From Lacticaseibacillus daqingensis (GTDB taxonomy: Bacteria > Bacillota > Bacilli > Lactobacillales > Lactobacillaceae): 64,000 bases of DNA. Position numbers and translations under genes: made by a program. The notes below the pieces were generated by a model. That model did not search any database. It worked only from the letters and a program-made list of their open reading frames with translations, and was not told the origin of the DNA. Below, in pieces: positions 42,271 to 49,919 of this stretch. Each line of letters starts with the position of its first letter. Position 1 is the first letter of the stretch. Where the stretch lies: positions 62,001-126,000 of the forward strand of contig NZ_RHOH01000003.1 in the NCBI RefSeq assembly GCF_003946115.1. The letters run 5' to 3'.

Positions 42271-42678
42271 ATGAAAAAAACCATCACGACCCTGCTTATT
42301 CTCGGCGTCCTCGGCGGTGCGGCGCTCACCCAGACGCTGAGCACCACCGCGAGCGCCCCGGTGGCCGCCGCCAAGAAAACCAAGGCGGCCCGGTCCGGCG
42401 ACAACAAGCAGCAGCTGATCAGCTACTTAGAAATCAAAAACGACCAGACCGGCAAAGCCGTCCGCTACGCTCAGGTCTACGCTACAGGTGCCAAGGACAG
42501 CGACACCACCACGACTGAAGGCTCTGGGTGGCAACACATGACCTACGCGGACCTGCCGAGTTTTCCGCGCTACAACCTGACCGCCGCTGAAATTCAGCAG
42601 AAGGTCGAGGCCGTGGGCGTCACCGCGACCAATGGCCAGACCTGGAGCGTCACCCAGTACGTCGCAAGCGACGACTGA
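42271..42678 (+). CDS. Small secreted protein (135 aa)
   Basis: A signal peptide (MKKTITTLLILGVLGGAALT ... SAPVAAA) is cleaved probably near residue 30-34. The mature part is about 100 residues, polar, with KNDQTGKAVRYAQVYATG and a region rich in Thr and Gly. AAGGAGG precedes the ATG and a TATAAT box lies at about 42231. No family or anchor motif (LPxTG or lipobox) is seen, so it is probably released. The function is unknown. Confidence 0.75.
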   Translation: MKKTITTLLILGVLGGAALTQTLSTTASAPVAAAKKTKAARSGDNKQQLISYLEIKNDQTGKAVRYAQVYATGAKDSDTTTTEGSGWQHMTYADLPSFPRYNLTAAEIQQKVEAVGVTATNGQTWSVTQYVASDD

Positions 42679-42681
42679 TCG

Positions 42682-42727
42682 CCAAAAGCCGGGACTCATT
42701 CGCGCGCGAATCGGTCTCGGCTTTTTG
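42682..42727 (+). terminator. Intrinsic terminator after secreted protein gene
   Basis: Stem CCAAAAGCCG.GAC / GTC.CGGCTTTTTGG with an inner ATTCG/CGAAT hairpin. Confidence 0.82.
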
Positions 42728-42856
42728 GTGTAGTCACTTAGGCGATCGCGCCAATCAAGCCCAAGTGCCCACCCCTTCCCCGAGCCATGCGTGAAACGCC
42801 GCCGACTTGCCTTCCACGCGCGGCCCGGGTACACTAACACTAAAAAGGAGACTGCC

Positions 42857-43234
42857 ATGAAAATCCGCACATTCAACTGGGTGTGGCTCACGGGCACCGC
42901 GCTCGGTGTCCTCGCCGTGTACCTGCTTGTCTCCCAAACCGGCTTCCGGGCTGTCGCCGTGGGGCTGACACTGGTTTGGCTCATCGTCAGCCAGACCCTG
43001 CTCAATCGCCTGACTCGGCTACGCAAGCAGGCCTTGGCCACCATGTGGGGCCTCGCCGACCAGCTCAACTTTGGGCCCAGCGATGTGCAGGCCCTGGCGC
43101 CGCAGTACGGCGTCGCCGACTGGCAGGCCAGCCGGCCAGACAACTACCGCTTCACCCCTGCTAGCAAGGCCGTGGTCGCGGTGACCACCAAGCTCCAAGC
43201 CCTTATCGACCGCCAGACAAGCCCCGCGGCCTAA
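42857..43234 (+). CDS. Small membrane protein (125 aa)
   Basis: It starts at ATG 42857 after AAAAAGGAG. Two N-terminal helices (VWLTGTALGVLAVYLLV and GFRAVAVGLTLVWLIVSQTLL) are followed by a soluble region of about 70 residues (from RKQALATMWGLADQLNF) with no recognised domain. It is a single-gene unit ending at a terminator shared with luxS. Confidence 0.7.
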   Translation: MKIRTFNWVWLTGTALGVLAVYLLVSQTGFRAVAVGLTLVWLIVSQTLLNRLTRLRKQALATMWGLADQLNFGPSDVQALAPQYGVADWQASRPDNYRFTPASKAVVAVTTKLQALIDRQTSPAA

Positions 43235-43245
43235 TTCAAAAAAGT

Positions 43246-43288
43246 AGCCCCACAATCGTTTTTCAATGACGATTGTGGGGCTGCTTTT
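43246..43288. terminator. Bidirectional terminator between small gene and luxS
   Basis: A 14-bp perfect stem AGCCCCACAATCGT / ACGATTGTGGGGCT has T-rich tails on both sides. Confidence 0.9.
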
Positions 43289-43297
43289 TGATGTGGA

Positions 43298-43774
43298 TTA
43301 CGCCAGCACGCTGCGGTTGAACGGGTCAACGGCGATGCCCTGGCTGAGGATCAGCTTGCTCCACTCCTTGGCGGAAAAGAGACTGTGGTCCTTGTAGTTG
43401 CCGCAGGACTCGATCGTTGTTCCCGGTACGTCCGCCCAGGTAATGTCGTTGGCGATCGCCTCAAGGCTACCCTTGAGCGCCTTGGCCACTTCGGTGGTCG
43501 TGGGCGTCCCCCAAGTGATCAGGTGAAACCCGGTGCGGCAACCAAACGGGGAGCAGTCGATCACGCCGCTCATGCGGTCGCGCAACAGGCTCGCCAGCAG
43601 GTGCTCGATCGTGTGCAGGCCGCCGGTGGGGATCGCATCCGCGTTCGGCTGAACCAGGCGCAGGTCGAAGTTCGAGAGCTTGTCGCCGTGCGGCCCTTCT
43701 TCCACCGCGATCAAGCGCACATACGGGGCCAAAACCTTGGTGTGATCGAGTTCAAAACTTTCTACTTTTGCCAT
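43298..43774 (-). CDS. luxS: S-ribosylhomocysteine lyase LuxS
   Basis: This 158-residue metalloenzyme splits S-ribosylhomocysteine into homocysteine and DPD, the precursor of autoinducer AI-2. It completes the activated methyl cycle. The metal ligands H54 and H58 (HTIEH) and C124 (SCGNYKDH) are present, as is the catalytic Cys79 in the [10 protein letters not shown] segment. It is 43 bases downstream of a MetE-like methyltransferase on the same strand, with no terminator between. Both probably answer to the methionine T-box upstream. Confidence 0.96.
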   Translation of the reverse strand: MAKVESFELDHTKVLAPYVRLIAVEEGPHGDKLSNFDLRLVQPNADAIPTGGLHTIEHLLASLLRDRMSGVIDCSPFGCRTGFHLITWGTPTTTEVAKALKGSLEAIANDITWADVPGTTIESCGNYKDHSLFSAKEWSKLILSQGIAVDPFNRSVLA

Positions 43775-43817
43775 GAGTGCCTCCTATTAACTATCGTGCC
43801 TCAAGCATACCATGAAT

Positions 43818-44939
43818 TTAGCCCCAGACGGACTGCGCGATCGATTGCACGAGCTGCAGCTTGGCCCACTGCTGGGCCTCGGTCAGCTTGTTGCCTTCCT
43901 GCGTCGAGGCGAAGCCGCACTGCGTGGATAGCGCCAGGTTGGCCAGCGGAATGTCCACTTGGGCCTCATCGAGCCGGTGCGTGATCTGCGCCGGGGCCTC
44001 AAGGTCGGGGAACTTGGAGGTGATGACGCCCAGCACCAGCGTCTTGTTGGCGTCCCCGTTCCAGATGGTTTTGAGCGGGGCAAAACTGCCGGAGCGCGGG
44101 TTGTCGTATTCGAGGAACAGCCCATCATACGGCAGGTCCTTCAGGTACTCGGCCACGTACTCATATCCGCCGGTGAACAGGTAGGTGGACTGGAAGTTGC
44201 CACGGCAGATGTGCGAGGTCACGGTCAAGTCCGCAGGTACTTGCGCCAAGATGCCGGCCAGCAGGCGGTGGGCGCGCTCAGCCAGTGTGACGAACGGCTG
44301 AGCGGCCGCCGGGTCATTTTCCGTCTGGCGCAGATTGTGGATCAGATAAGCCCAGTTCGTGTCGTCGATCTGCAGGTAGCGGCAACCCAGATCATAGAAG
44401 TGCTGGATCGTTTGCACGTACGCGGCAATGATGGCATCTTCGAAGGCCTCAGGCGTCGGGTAAAAATCGGCCCAGTTGTCGCTGCGATGGTCACGCAGCA
44501 GCAAGCTTGGCGTTGGGATCGTCTGCTTGGCCAGCACGCCATCCGGCACGATGCTGTTGAGATAGCTGAAAGCGGCAAAGAACGGGTGGTCGGGGTTGTA
44601 GCCCACCGGCCCGGTCAGCTGCGCGTTATCCACCGGCGCAATGTCGCCTTCAAAGTTCTTGTCGTACGTCGCGTGAAGCACGGGGTCGACCCCGGTCAGC
44701 CCCCAGAGAAAATCAAGGTGCCAGTACTGGCGAGAGAACTCCCCGTCCGTCACGGCCTTGAAGCCCAGCGCGACCTGCGAATCAACGACGCGCTTGATCT
44801 CCGAATGCTGAACCGCCAGCGCGGCCGCGGCGTCGATCCGCCCGGCGGCCAAGTCCGCGTTCGCCTGCTTCAAGGTGGCGGGGCGTAGCAAGCTCCCCAC
44901 TAAATCGGCGTGAAATGGTGCGTGTGTTGTGTTGGTCAT
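43818..44939 (-). CDS. MetE-like methyltransferase (YxjG/YxjH type)
   Basis: The protein is 373 residues from ATG 44939, preceded by GGAGG. It corresponds to the C-terminal catalytic half of cobalamin-independent methionine synthase, as in the short Bacillus YxjG/YxjH proteins. It has the zinc-site His and Cys in SHICRGNF, a later Cys in LSTQCGFAS, and the substrate region LQIDDTNW. It would methylate homocysteine to methionine from a methyl donor that may differ from the folate used by full-length MetE. It is controlled by a methionine T-box, and luxS downstream supplies homocysteine. Confidence 0.88.
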   Translation of the reverse strand: MTNTTHAPFHADLVGSLLRPATLKQANADLAAGRIDAAAALAVQHSEIKRVVDSQVALGFKAVTDGEFSRQYWHLDFLWGLTGVDPVLHATYDKNFEGDIAPVDNAQLTGPVGYNPDHPFFAAFSYLNSIVPDGVLAKQTIPTPSLLLRDHRSDNWADFYPTPEAFEDAIIAAYVQTIQHFYDLGCRYLQIDDTNWAYLIHNLRQTENDPAAAQPFVTLAERAHRLLAGILAQVPADLTVTSHICRGNFQSTYLFTGGYEYVAEYLKDLPYDGLFLEYDNPRSGSFAPLKTIWNGDANKTLVLGVITSKFPDLEAPAQITHRLDEAQVDIPLANLALSTQCGFASTQEGNKLTEAQQWAKLQLVQSIAQSVWG

Positions 44940-44989
44940 GCTTTTTTCCTCCTTGTGTGTGGGCCGTGCTTCGAATCGGCTTGCGGCCA

Positions 44990-45250
44990 AAAAAAATCGC
45001 CCCCGACTGACTATCAGTCGAGGGACGATCTGCTCGCGTTACCACCCTGTGTTCGTGGGCCAAGCCCACCTCATCGGTACCTGTTGATACCTGGCAATGT
45101 AACGGTTGCACCCGGCCTGATGGCGTGAACCCTCAGGCTGCTGATTGGAGCTCATCTTCACTAGGTTGCGCCGTCCCTTTCTCACCATCCGGGTTCTCTT
45201 GACCAGCGCGCGCCAGCTACTCTTCTCCGCGAAGCACGTTTATCTGTGTA
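44990..45250 (-). promoter_or_regulatory. Methionine T-box leader
   Basis: The minus strand carries AGGGTGGTAACGCG (about 45047-45034), a terminator hairpin ATCG.CC..CGACTGA / TCAGTCG..GG.CGAT with a T8 tail (about 45030-44990), and a Stem I region with GAACC and GGTGAG elements. The likely specifier in GTGAAGATGAGCTC is ATG (minus strand 45155-45153), the methionine codon. That agrees with the methyltransferase downstream. Low charged tRNA-Met would allow read-through into the methyltransferase and luxS. Confidence 0.9.
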
Positions 45251-45258
45251 TGCTAGCA

Positions 45259-45287
45259 ATCATAGCCGCTCGCTCTCATCGTGTCAA
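45259..45287 (-). promoter_or_regulatory. Consensus promoter of the methionine T-box operon
   Basis: Minus strand: TTGACA (45287-45282), 17 bases, TATGAT (45264-45259). The stretch from here to 45429 holds nothing else recognisable. Confidence 0.85.
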
Positions 45288-45429
45288 CACCATTTTTTAA
45301 TTAATTCAGTCACCCCGTCATGCCGAAGGACTCACCGACCGTCAGCCCAGCAAGTGAATTCCGCCGAGATTTACGCGAATTGAGATTGTCTGTGTTATGA
45401 TAAAACCATTAAAATTCAGGAGGCCCCAT

Positions 45430-45723
45430 ATGGAGACGCGCGCCTTACAACAACAGATCCTCGCCAACAAAATCAAGCACCGCTGGAACACTACCGATGT
45501 AAACTTTGAGCTGCTGGAACTTTATCAAGAAGTCGGGGAGGCCTTCAAGGCACACCTGCACCACGACCGGGCAAACCTCGCCGAAGAGCTCGCGGATGTG
45601 GTGATCTTCGCGCTGGGCATCGCCGAAATCGAGGACTTGGACCTCGGGGCGGCGGTCACGGCCAAGGTCGACACGAACGCACACCGCGTGTACGACGCCG
45701 CGGGACACAAGCACCTGGAGTAG
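45430..45723 (+). CDS. MazG-like nucleotide pyrophosphohydrolase
   Basis: The protein is 97 residues from ATG 45430, which follows CAGGAGG. The all-alpha NTP-pyrophosphatase pattern is present, with acidic metal-binding motifs E-x-x-E (ELYQEVGEAFKA, about 30-41) and E-E-x-x-D (LAEELADVVIFALG, about 54-67). Such enzymes hydrolyse (d)NTPs or modified nucleotides to monophosphates and pyrophosphate. The short length fits the MazG-like/YpjD group. A terminator hairpin overlaps its stop codon. Confidence 0.8.
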   Translation: METRALQQQILANKIKHRWNTTDVNFELLELYQEVGEAFKAHLHHDRANLAEELADVVIFALGIAEIEDLDLGAAVTAKVDTNAHRVYDAAGHKHLE

Positions 45724-45738
45724 CCAGGTGTTTTTTTT
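45712..45738 (+). terminator. Terminator overlapping the MazG-like stop codon
   Basis: CACCTGG/CCAGGTG (45712-45718, 45724-45730) with a 5-base loop containing the stop, then T8. Confidence 0.88.
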
Positions 45739-45740
45739 CT

Positions 45741-45764
45741 TGTAAATGACGGATATACTTTACA
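45741..45764. promoter_or_regulatory. Inverted repeat over the promoter of the small XRE gene
   Basis: TGTAAA (45741-45746) and TTTACA (45759-45764) flank a TATACT -10 box (about 45754-45759). It is a likely operator for the regulator encoded 40 bases downstream. Confidence 0.5.
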
Positions 45765-45804
45765 TTTCGTCCGCTATGTCATACACTAGGCCCGAGGTGA
45801 GCAA

Positions 45805-45999
45805 ATGAAAAACACAAAGATGCGCGCCGCCCGTGCCGCCGCCGACCTCACGCAGGAGGCGCTGGCCGAGCGGATCGGCGTGACCCGCCAGACCATCGGT
45901 GCGATCGAGAAAGGCGATTACAACCCCACCATTCAACTCTGCCTGCGCATCTGTAAGGCACTGGGGACGACCTTAGACGATTTATTCTGGGAGGATTGA
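45805..45999 (+). CDS. Small XRE-family regulator (YozG-like)
   Basis: This 64-residue protein consists of only a helix-turn-helix: MRAARAAADLTQEALAERIGVTRQTIGAIEKGDYNPTIQLCLRICKALGTTLDDLFW. This compact form is typical of YozG/YgzD-type repressors that sit before small membrane proteins. Its last codons overlap the ribosome site of the next gene, so the three genes 45805-47149 form an operon. An inverted repeat overlaps its promoter, suggesting autorepression. Confidence 0.92.
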   Translation: MKNTKMRAARAAADLTQEALAERIGVTRQTIGAIEKGDYNPTIQLCLRICKALGTTLDDLFWED

Positions 46000-46001
46000 C
46001 G

Positions 46002-46691
46002 ATGCGCCAAACTTTTGATGAGCGTCAACAACAACTGCAACACCGCGGCTACACAGTCGCATTTGGCGTCCTCGCCACCAGCCTGTTGCTGGCGAGCAAC
46101 GCGGAGCTGTTCATACTTCACCCGTTGTTTGCGACCCAGGCTCTGCTGGTCGGCGTCCCCCTCGTGCTCGTGATCGGTGGGCTGATCAGCTACTTCGCCG
46201 CCGTGGACGCGTACCTGACCCCGCAGCTGACGCGCACCATGCCGATGCTGGCCGGCTTCTTCGGCCTCGCGCTGATCGACCACGGGTACGAGATGGTCAG
46301 CGACTGGCGCCAAGGGTTCAGCGACCCCGTGTGGGCGCACGGACAACTGCAACAAGGCAGTCTGGACTGGGCGGTGCTCTTGGTCTGGCTGGCGCTCACA
46401 CTGACGCTCGCGATCAAGTGCACGCGCGAACACTACTGGCACCGCCTCGGCATCACGCGCCTGCACTGGCTGATGCTGGCGGGCTGGGGCGGGCTGCTGG
46501 TGCTCACGCTGTGGGTGCGAGCCAACGTGGCGACCGTGCACACCCCGGTCCGCACAACGGTCGAGAACTACGTGCTGATGATCCTGCCGCTGGTGATGCT
46601 TCATCAGCTGGATCAAACCCACAAGCGGTGGCCCCTTGTCTTGTCCTGGGGCTGGTTCAGCCTGATGGCGTACCTGCAACTCTTTCACTAG
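46002..46691 (+). CDS. Multi-spanning membrane protein with FDERQ N-terminus (229 aa)
   Basis: ATG 46002 lies 2 bases past the stop of the XRE gene and is preceded by GGAGGA. The N-terminus MRQTFDERQQQLQHRGY is shared with the next gene (MFDERQRQLRDRAF). Six to seven hydrophobic helices follow. The FDERQ start is a recurring feature of small membrane proteins encoded with YozG-like regulators in Bacillota. The function is unknown. Confidence 0.78.
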   Translation: MRQTFDERQQQLQHRGYTVAFGVLATSLLLASNAELFILHPLFATQALLVGVPLVLVIGGLISYFAAVDAYLTPQLTRTMPMLAGFFGLALIDHGYEMVSDWRQGFSDPVWAHGQLQQGSLDWAVLLVWLALTLTLAIKCTREHYWHRLGITRLHWLMLAGWGGLLVLTLWVRANVATVHTPVRTTVENYVLMILPLVMLHQLDQTHKRWPLVLSWGWFSLMAYLQLFH

Positions 46692-46702
46692 GAGGTTTCA
46701 TC

Positions 46703-47149
46703 ATGTTCGATGAACGACAGCGTCAACTGCGCGATCGCGCGTTTCGACTTGGCCTAGGGCTTTTGATCGGTGGGCTGGTCGTCGTGTTCGGGGCCGGCTT
46801 AGTGCTCGGCCATTCCTTATTCCAGCGGCAGTTCGACCTTGGGGCCATGCTGGTGCTGCTGCCAGCGACGGTGGTCAATTGCGATCTGATCTGGCATGCC
46901 GCCTACCTCAAACCCAACCGTAAACATACGATCCTATTCTGGCTGGGCCTGGCGGGTCTTCTGAACCTCGTCGTGCTCGCCCAGCGCCTCTGGTGGGAGT
47001 GGCAGGGGCAGTACGGCCGGCCGCTGTGGATACACGGTCAACTGACGTCCGCCATGACCGCCTTAGTGGCGCCGCTTTGCCTGGGTGCGATTGGCCTCGT
47101 GGCCCTCGCCCAATGGTGGCGGGAGCGCCGCTTGAACCGACCGGTGTGA
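46703..47149 (+). CDS. Membrane protein with FDERQ N-terminus (148 aa)
   Basis: ATG 46703 follows TAGGAGG at good distance; the longer open frame upstream is a shadow of the previous gene. Four helices are predicted (LGLGLLIGGLVVVFGAGLVLG, LGAMLVLLPATVVNC, TILFWLGLAGLLNLVVL, ALVAPLCLGAIGLVALAQWW). The N-terminus MFDERQRQLRDRAFRLG is paralogous to that of the preceding gene, so the pair may work as a hetero-oligomer. Last gene of the XRE operon. Confidence 0.78.
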   Translation: MFDERQRQLRDRAFRLGLGLLIGGLVVVFGAGLVLGHSLFQRQFDLGAMLVLLPATVVNCDLIWHAAYLKPNRKHTILFWLGLAGLLNLVVLAQRLWWEWQGQYGRPLWIHGQLTSAMTALVAPLCLGAIGLVALAQWWRERRLNRPV

Positions 47150-47180
47150 GACGAGAAATATTGCCCGGGAAATACCAACG

Positions 47181-47219
47181 AAAAACGTGCGTCCCACAGT
47201 TGAGGACGCACGTTTTTTG
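47181..47219. terminator. Bidirectional intrinsic terminator
   Basis: AAAAACGTGCGTCC / GGACGCACGTTTTTT with a 9-base loop, between convergent genes. Confidence 0.9.
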
Positions 47220-47231
47220 CCGATTAGAGCC

Positions 47232-47597
47232 TCAGTTCACCTTCGTCAGCTTGACGATATTCTCCCGCAAGAACCCAAGATGACCTGGCAACCCTGATGT
47301 CGTGATTTTGTACGTTGTCTTCGGGTCAGCGTGTGGGTTAAGGCAGTTCAGTTTGCCGATCAAGAGGTTGGCAGTATCTTCAAACACGATCTTCCTAGTC
47401 CCAATCTGAACCGTCACCCGGTTCTCGTGCGAGCTGTGGAAGCGACCGCTAGAAACGCGCGTCACCGCCACAATCGTCCCGGTATAGTGATGTCGATTGA
47501 GCGACCAAACCAGAAAAACGATCACGCATACCGCCGCAACGATCAAGCGGAAGACCTTCATTCCCTTAGACTCACCCGGAGTGCTTGAACCAAACAT
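47232..47597 (-). CDS. Membrane-anchored hypothetical protein (121 aa)
   Basis: It begins MFGSSTPGESKGMKVFRLIV after AGAGGACG; Met13 is an alternative start but lacks a ribosome site. One helix (VFRLIVAAVCVIVFLVWSL) anchors an outer domain of about 85 residues predicted to be beta-rich (TGTIVAVTRV, NRVTVQIGTRKIVFE). No family recognised. The DNA is more AT-rich than surrounding genes. Confidence 0.68.
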   Translation of the reverse strand: MFGSSTPGESKGMKVFRLIVAAVCVIVFLVWSLNRHHYTGTIVAVTRVSSGRFHSSHENRVTVQIGTRKIVFEDTANLLIGKLNCLNPHADPKTTYKITTSGLPGHLGFLRENIVKLTKVN

Positions 47598-47665
47598 TGT
47601 GCGTCCTCTTTTCGACCCGTTTAATTAAGCGCATGATACAACGCCCCCATTGCCGCCACAAACCC

Positions 47666-48931
47666 TCAATACGGGATCGCATCCCCTTGCTTGAGCCCGG
47701 CCTGCACCTGCTGGTAGGCTACGGTAGTCGCAAACGCCGTCACGAGCTGGCGCATGTTGCGCGTGCTGTCGCGAATGGCTGGGTTCTGTGGCTGATGCTG
47801 GCCGTTGACCGTGGCAATGCCATATTCTTGGCTGAGGCTCGTGAGCGGTTCGGTGTGGTTCGCCATGTTGTAAAAGGCGCTTTGCTCACCGCTTGTCCAC
47901 GCATAAAACAGGGCGCTATTCGTATCTTGCCCCTTAATGCGAACGGTTTGGGAGAAGACCAGCAAGTCCGTAGCGACCACGTGGTACTGGTAGTGCACGG
48001 TTTTATCCGTCACCATCGCCGCGATCTGGTCTTGCGTCAGCCCGTTCAGCGTCCAATACGTCATGAAAAACAGGGCCGCCTGATCCGCTTGCGTGAGTCC
48101 CACCAGCGCACTGACCGGCGCCAACGCGGCGGCGTTCAGGGCGTCGATCGGATAAACGAAGTCACCGCTCGCCGCCTGGGTGTCCGTGCTTGAGGCACTT
48201 GAGGCACTCGTGGCGCCACTACTGGCGGTACTGCTGCTCGTCGTACTGCTGCTGGTCGAGGCGGTCGATTGACTGTTCGACGTCGCACTGCTGGCCGCTG
48301 GCTGGCGCATTGTGCGCGGGGCCACGGCCCCCGATTCGGTGCCCACCAGCGGCAGCCAGCCGAACATCAGGCTCAACGCCAGCACCGCCGTGAATACGGC
48401 CAGCGCGCCTTGCATGCCGTACTTGGCAAGCGTCTCTTGGCGACGCGCGATCGGCGGCGTCCAGTACAGGTCGGTCACACTATCGGCATGCGCCGCGTCC
48501 TGTTCGGCGCGCAACGCGGCCAGCTGCTCGGTTTCAACCACCGCCAGACCCAGCGCCACCAGCACGAGCCCGCCGGCGATCAGCGCCAGCGGCCCCGTCA
48601 GCTTGCTGGTGTCGCCGAAAGCCAGGGTGCGGGCAAATCGTGCAAGCGTCATTGCGCCGGAATTGCGCAAGGTTTCTGCCAGGCTGACAACCAAGCCCAG
48701 CCCGCCAAGCGCGCCAAGCGTTTTGACCAGCACATCCAGCCGGCGCAGGCCGGGATGCGTGCGCACCAAGCCGCGCACGTACACGCGGCGCGCGTGGCGG
48801 ATCTGCGCCGGCAGCATCATCTTGTGGGTCTCAAGCTGCGCGTCCACCACGGTCGCCTGGGCGCGCCACCAGAGCACCCCCCACCCGAGTCCGGTGAGCA
48901 GTGCCGCTCCGAGAATCAAACTCGCGATCAT
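47666..48931 (-). CDS. Membrane protein with Ser/Thr-rich linker and outer domain (421 aa)
   Basis: Residues 1-200 hold four hydrophobic segments, with a basic helix between the first two (RHARRVYVRGLVRTHPGLRRLDVL). A linker of about 40 residues made almost only of Ser, Thr and Ala (about 212-250) leads to a folded C-terminal domain of about 170 residues, expected outside the cell. No family recognised. It lies 4 bases after the stop of the gene at 48936 and forms an operon with it. The linker could be glycosylated or span the wall. Confidence 0.72.
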   Translation of the reverse strand: MIASLILGAALLTGLGWGVLWWRAQATVVDAQLETHKMMLPAQIRHARRVYVRGLVRTHPGLRRLDVLVKTLGALGGLGLVVSLAETLRNSGAMTLARFARTLAFGDTSKLTGPLALIAGGLVLVALGLAVVETEQLAALRAEQDAAHADSVTDLYWTPPIARRQETLAKYGMQGALAVFTAVLALSLMFGWLPLVGTESGAVAPRTMRQPAASSATSNSQSTASTSSSTTSSSTASSGATSASSASSTDTQAASGDFVYPIDALNAAALAPVSALVGLTQADQAALFFMTYWTLNGLTQDQIAAMVTDKTVHYQYHVVATDLLVFSQTVRIKGQDTNSALFYAWTSGEQSAFYNMANHTEPLTSLSQEYGIATVNGQHQPQNPAIRDSTRNMRQLVTAFATTVAYQQVQAGLKQGDAIPY

Positions 48932-48935
48932 CGGC

Positions 48936-49853
48936 TCACTCCTTTACCGTTGCCTTGCGTCGTTGCATCAGCCGCATCACCTGCCCGACTAGCGCGAGGC
49001 TCAGACCGATCAGGACCACGATCCCGGCCAGACGCTGCCAGGTCGGGGCAAATGTGCTCAGTAGCTGGTGAAACACGATCGGATCGAGCCCGCCGACCGA
49101 GCCCCCGAACACATCGGTGAAAGTGCGGGTCCCAACGACCATGGCTCCGAAGCCGCCAAGAAACCCGGTCACATAGGTCACGCGACCGGCAACTTTGAAC
49201 CAGCGCTGCCAGTTATGGCTGCAGTACAGCATGATCAGCAGCGCGATGACGGCCAGAATCCCCCCCACAATGGCGGCGGTTTGGACCACCAGAATGAGCA
49301 TGGGATAAACCAGTCCCCACCCTTGCAGCATCAGCTCCTTGATGATCTTGGTCTGCATCATGTCCTGCACCTGCGCCTCGGTTTGAGTCCGCATTTCACC
49401 GCTGTACGCGAGGTCACCGGACTGCGCAAACATCGCAATGCGCGCGGTGATGGCGTTGGTCAAAAGCGTAACGTCCAGAGGCGTGGCCGCAGTTGTGCCG
49501 CGTGCCACGTACCCAGCCACGACCATCGATGACGCAGGCACCTCGTTAAAGTTGGCGCTGATGGCCAATCCCGTTTTGAGCGCAGACTTCAGCTCACGCT
49601 TTGGTGTCACGGGCGTATCTGCGGGGAGCTCAAGCCCCTGGCCCTGCGCCACCGCGAGCACCGCGCTGTTGACCTTCGCCTCAATGGCAGGCAACGAGCG
49701 GCGATCGGTCAGCACGCGGTAGACGGCACTGGGCCGCCCAAACGTCAGCGCAAACCCCAACCCGACGGCCCCTACGATCAGGACAATACTGTAAATCAAA
49801 CTCCAAAACCCCAGCCAGCCGCGGCTGATGGGGGTGTACTTGGCTTCATGCAT
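48936..49853 (-). CDS. Hypothetical membrane protein (305 aa)
   Basis: It starts at ATG 49853 after GGAGGG. One N-terminal helix (LGFWSLIYSIVLIVGAVGLGFAL), an outer segment of about 130 residues with KVNSAVLAVAQGQGLELPAD, then three helices (about 185-300) ending in a basic tail (RLMQRRKATVKE). No family recognised. It is first of a two-gene operon with 47666. Together they look like a membrane complex with two exposed domains. Confidence 0.72.
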   Translation of the reverse strand: MHEAKYTPISRGWLGFWSLIYSIVLIVGAVGLGFALTFGRPSAVYRVLTDRRSLPAIEAKVNSAVLAVAQGQGLELPADTPVTPKRELKSALKTGLAISANFNEVPASSMVVAGYVARGTTAATPLDVTLLTNAITARIAMFAQSGDLAYSGEMRTQTEAQVQDMMQTKIIKELMLQGWGLVYPMLILVVQTAAIVGGILAVIALLIMLYCSHNWQRWFKVAGRVTYVTGFLGGFGAMVVGTRTFTDVFGGSVGGLDPIVFHQLLSTFAPTWQRLAGIVVLIGLSLALVGQVMRLMQRRKATVKE

Positions 49854-49919
49854 CGCGATCCCTCCGGCTCTCATTATACCTGAACCGCGCGCGTTTTGGG
49901 GCCGCGCCCCCGCACCGGT

